A stretch of 64,000 bases of DNA. It comes from Rhynchopus sp. YZ270_cl-10. Lineage: Eukaryota > Euglenozoa > Diplonemea > Diplonemida > Diplonemidae. Position numbers and translations under genes: made by a program. Below the pieces are notes generated by a model, which saw nothing but the letters and a program-made list of their open reading frames with translations, ran no database searches and was not told where the DNA came from. Of the stretch, positions 63,108 through 64,000 are shown one piece after another. The DNA lies in the NCBI GenBank assembly GCA_964035575.1, contig OZ037882.1, positions 124,001 through 188,000 of the forward strand. Direction: 5' to 3'. Position 1 is the stretch's first letter; each line of letters starts with the position of its first letter.

Positions 63108-63159
63108 TTTTTGAAAACTTGGTTGTATTGGTGTAGCCACCCTAGAGTGTGCTCCACTA
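63108..63159. repeat. Direct repeat, copy 1
   Basis: TTTTTGAAAACTTGGTTGTATT, then GTGTAGCCACC, CAGAGTGTGCTCC and CACTA-type words are shared with 63374-63429. Probably two truncated ends of the same dispersed element. Confidence 0.75.
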
Positions 63160-63373
63160 TAGTGTTTTTATTATTGTCACATCAGAAACTGTACTTTTGA
63201 TTATTTTTTTAAAAGGTTGTCAGTTGTGCAATTATGTGATGTTGTTGCTATCGTTGTTTGCTGCCTTTGTTTCTTTTGTAATGAATCTGAAAAACGGTCA
63301 GCCACAAAAAAAAAATACAGATGGTCTATGCAGAAGCCGTCACCTCTCCCCCGATCTCTGTTTTTGTTTTTGC

Positions 63374-63429
63374 TTTTTTGAAAACTTGGTTGTATTAGTG
63401 TAGCCACCCCAGAGTGTGCTCCCACTAAT
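63374..63429. repeat. Direct repeat, copy 2
   Basis: Partner of 63108-63159, with a few substitutions and one extra C. Confidence 0.75.
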
Positions 63430-63886
63430 ACACTTACGCTTTTTTTTTTTTTTGTTTGTGTAGTGTTGCATGATAAACACATCAAATGTTCCACATGAAC
63501 CACACCACCTCAATTAAACACCTCCTCTGTTTTAACCCAAACCCCTTTTTTCTGTTTTACGTCTTTGACACCCACTCCCTTTGGTTCCATTTTATTTTTT
63601 TTTCTGTCCGGGACTTCCGAGCGTTTTGTTTTGTTTTTCTTCTTTTTATTAGTTTTTGACAAATCGTACCAAAAGAGTGCTATGTTCTCACACCCGTCAC
63701 CATGGTATGGTGCAAACATAATCTTTGTTTTTTTTACCCCACGAACCCACCCCACCCCAACCCTACCCAACCCCAAGGTGTGTGCCCCATGCACACACAC
63801 GCACCAAAAAACCCCCCCACATAATACCATACCCCAAGGGGAAGGGTGTGGAGGGAGTTCTTTTTTTTTTTTTTTGATTTGTTTGA

Positions 63887-63959
63887 TCATGTTTCCTCCT
63901 TAGCTTCGATGTCCTCGTCTTCTTCAGGCACGCTGCGCACGTACATGACGTTGTTGCAT
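63887..63959 (-). CDS. SNRPF: Spliceosomal protein SmF, last exon (partial gene)
   Basis: The exon follows a CTCTCCTCTCAG acceptor and encodes CNNVMYVRSVPEEDEDIEAK then EET and a stop. The known SmF C-terminus has the same Sm2-motif end (RCNNVLYIRGV followed by an acidic tail), so CNNVMYVRSVPEED fits closely. The exon begins with the last base of a codon, consistent with the preceding Arg. SmF is one of seven Sm proteins that ring the U1, U2, U4 and U5 snRNAs. The rest of the gene, including the Sm1 motif, lies beyond the right edge of the window. Confidence 0.8.
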
Positions 63960-64000
63960 CTGAGAGGAGAGGGTAAAAATGGTATGTGTGCACATTTTGT

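Larger units (their letters stand above)
62023..63886. other. Intergenic region, unresolved coding potential at its left end
   Basis: 62120-62760 is GC-rich and several frames look protein-like (minus strand near 62370-62230: TLNGGGGELLIHAAVTVPTP; plus strand near 62530: YCTLPRCEAKIEDLLRC, a CX9C spacing), but no consistent gene could be built. TTATATAAAAG at 62741-62751 resembles a plus-strand TATA box. A 19-bp word GGGTAGTT-Y-YCAAAGGAAG occurs at 62103-62121 and 62789-62807. 62840-63886 is low-complexity with no gene. Confidence 0.4.

Overview
The window is eukaryotic nuclear DNA from an organism I cannot name, most likely a protist. Several genes on the minus strand are split by short introns, mostly with GTATGY donors, and reading frames join in phase across them. 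Low-complexity tracts, polyQ runs and nested transposon debris are abundant. A metacaspase-type gene argues against an animal. No bacterial gene organisation, rRNA or tRNA was seen.

Layout. 1-2088: low-complexity DNA with a hAT-like element. 2089-4620: a three-exon Trf4-type nucleotidyltransferase with a polyQ tail. 5595-9887: a six-exon metacaspase-like gene with a LINE tail in its first intron. 10.3-18.8 kb: four tandem copies of a small secreted-protein gene. 19399-23766: one long exon for a membrane protein with 11 CUB-like repeats. 24453-25847: an insertion carrying a 9-bp microsatellite. 25.87-57.64 kb: a 10.2-10.3 kb segment present three times plus a partial fourth. Each full unit holds four secreted-protein genes and a 3.3 kb inverted-repeat element with further elements nested inside it. 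57.8-59.0 kb: degraded array end and transposon debris. 59021-59568: a previously hidden three-exon gene for an 86-residue membrane protein. 59889-62022: a trifunctional-enzyme alpha-like protein. 63887-63959: the last exon of the spliceosomal protein SmF, whose gene continues past the right edge. Every gene I support lies on the minus strand.

How the parts relate. The dominant system is a 17-copy array encoding secreted proteins of 184-214 residues: signal peptide, cysteine-rich helical domain, variable linker, and a C-terminal helical hairpin. That hairpin resembles, by eye, the needle subunit of bacterial type III secretion systems (YscF/PrgI/MxiH). A roughly 60-bp upstream module is shared by many array genes, the CUB-like receptor gene inside the array and the metacaspase-like gene beside it, which suggests common control. 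The spacers carry a repeated hairpin whose divergent copies show a covarying base pair. Three neighbouring enzyme-like genes (Trf4-like, metacaspase-like, trifunctional alpha-like) have lost key catalytic or cofactor-binding residues in at least one domain.
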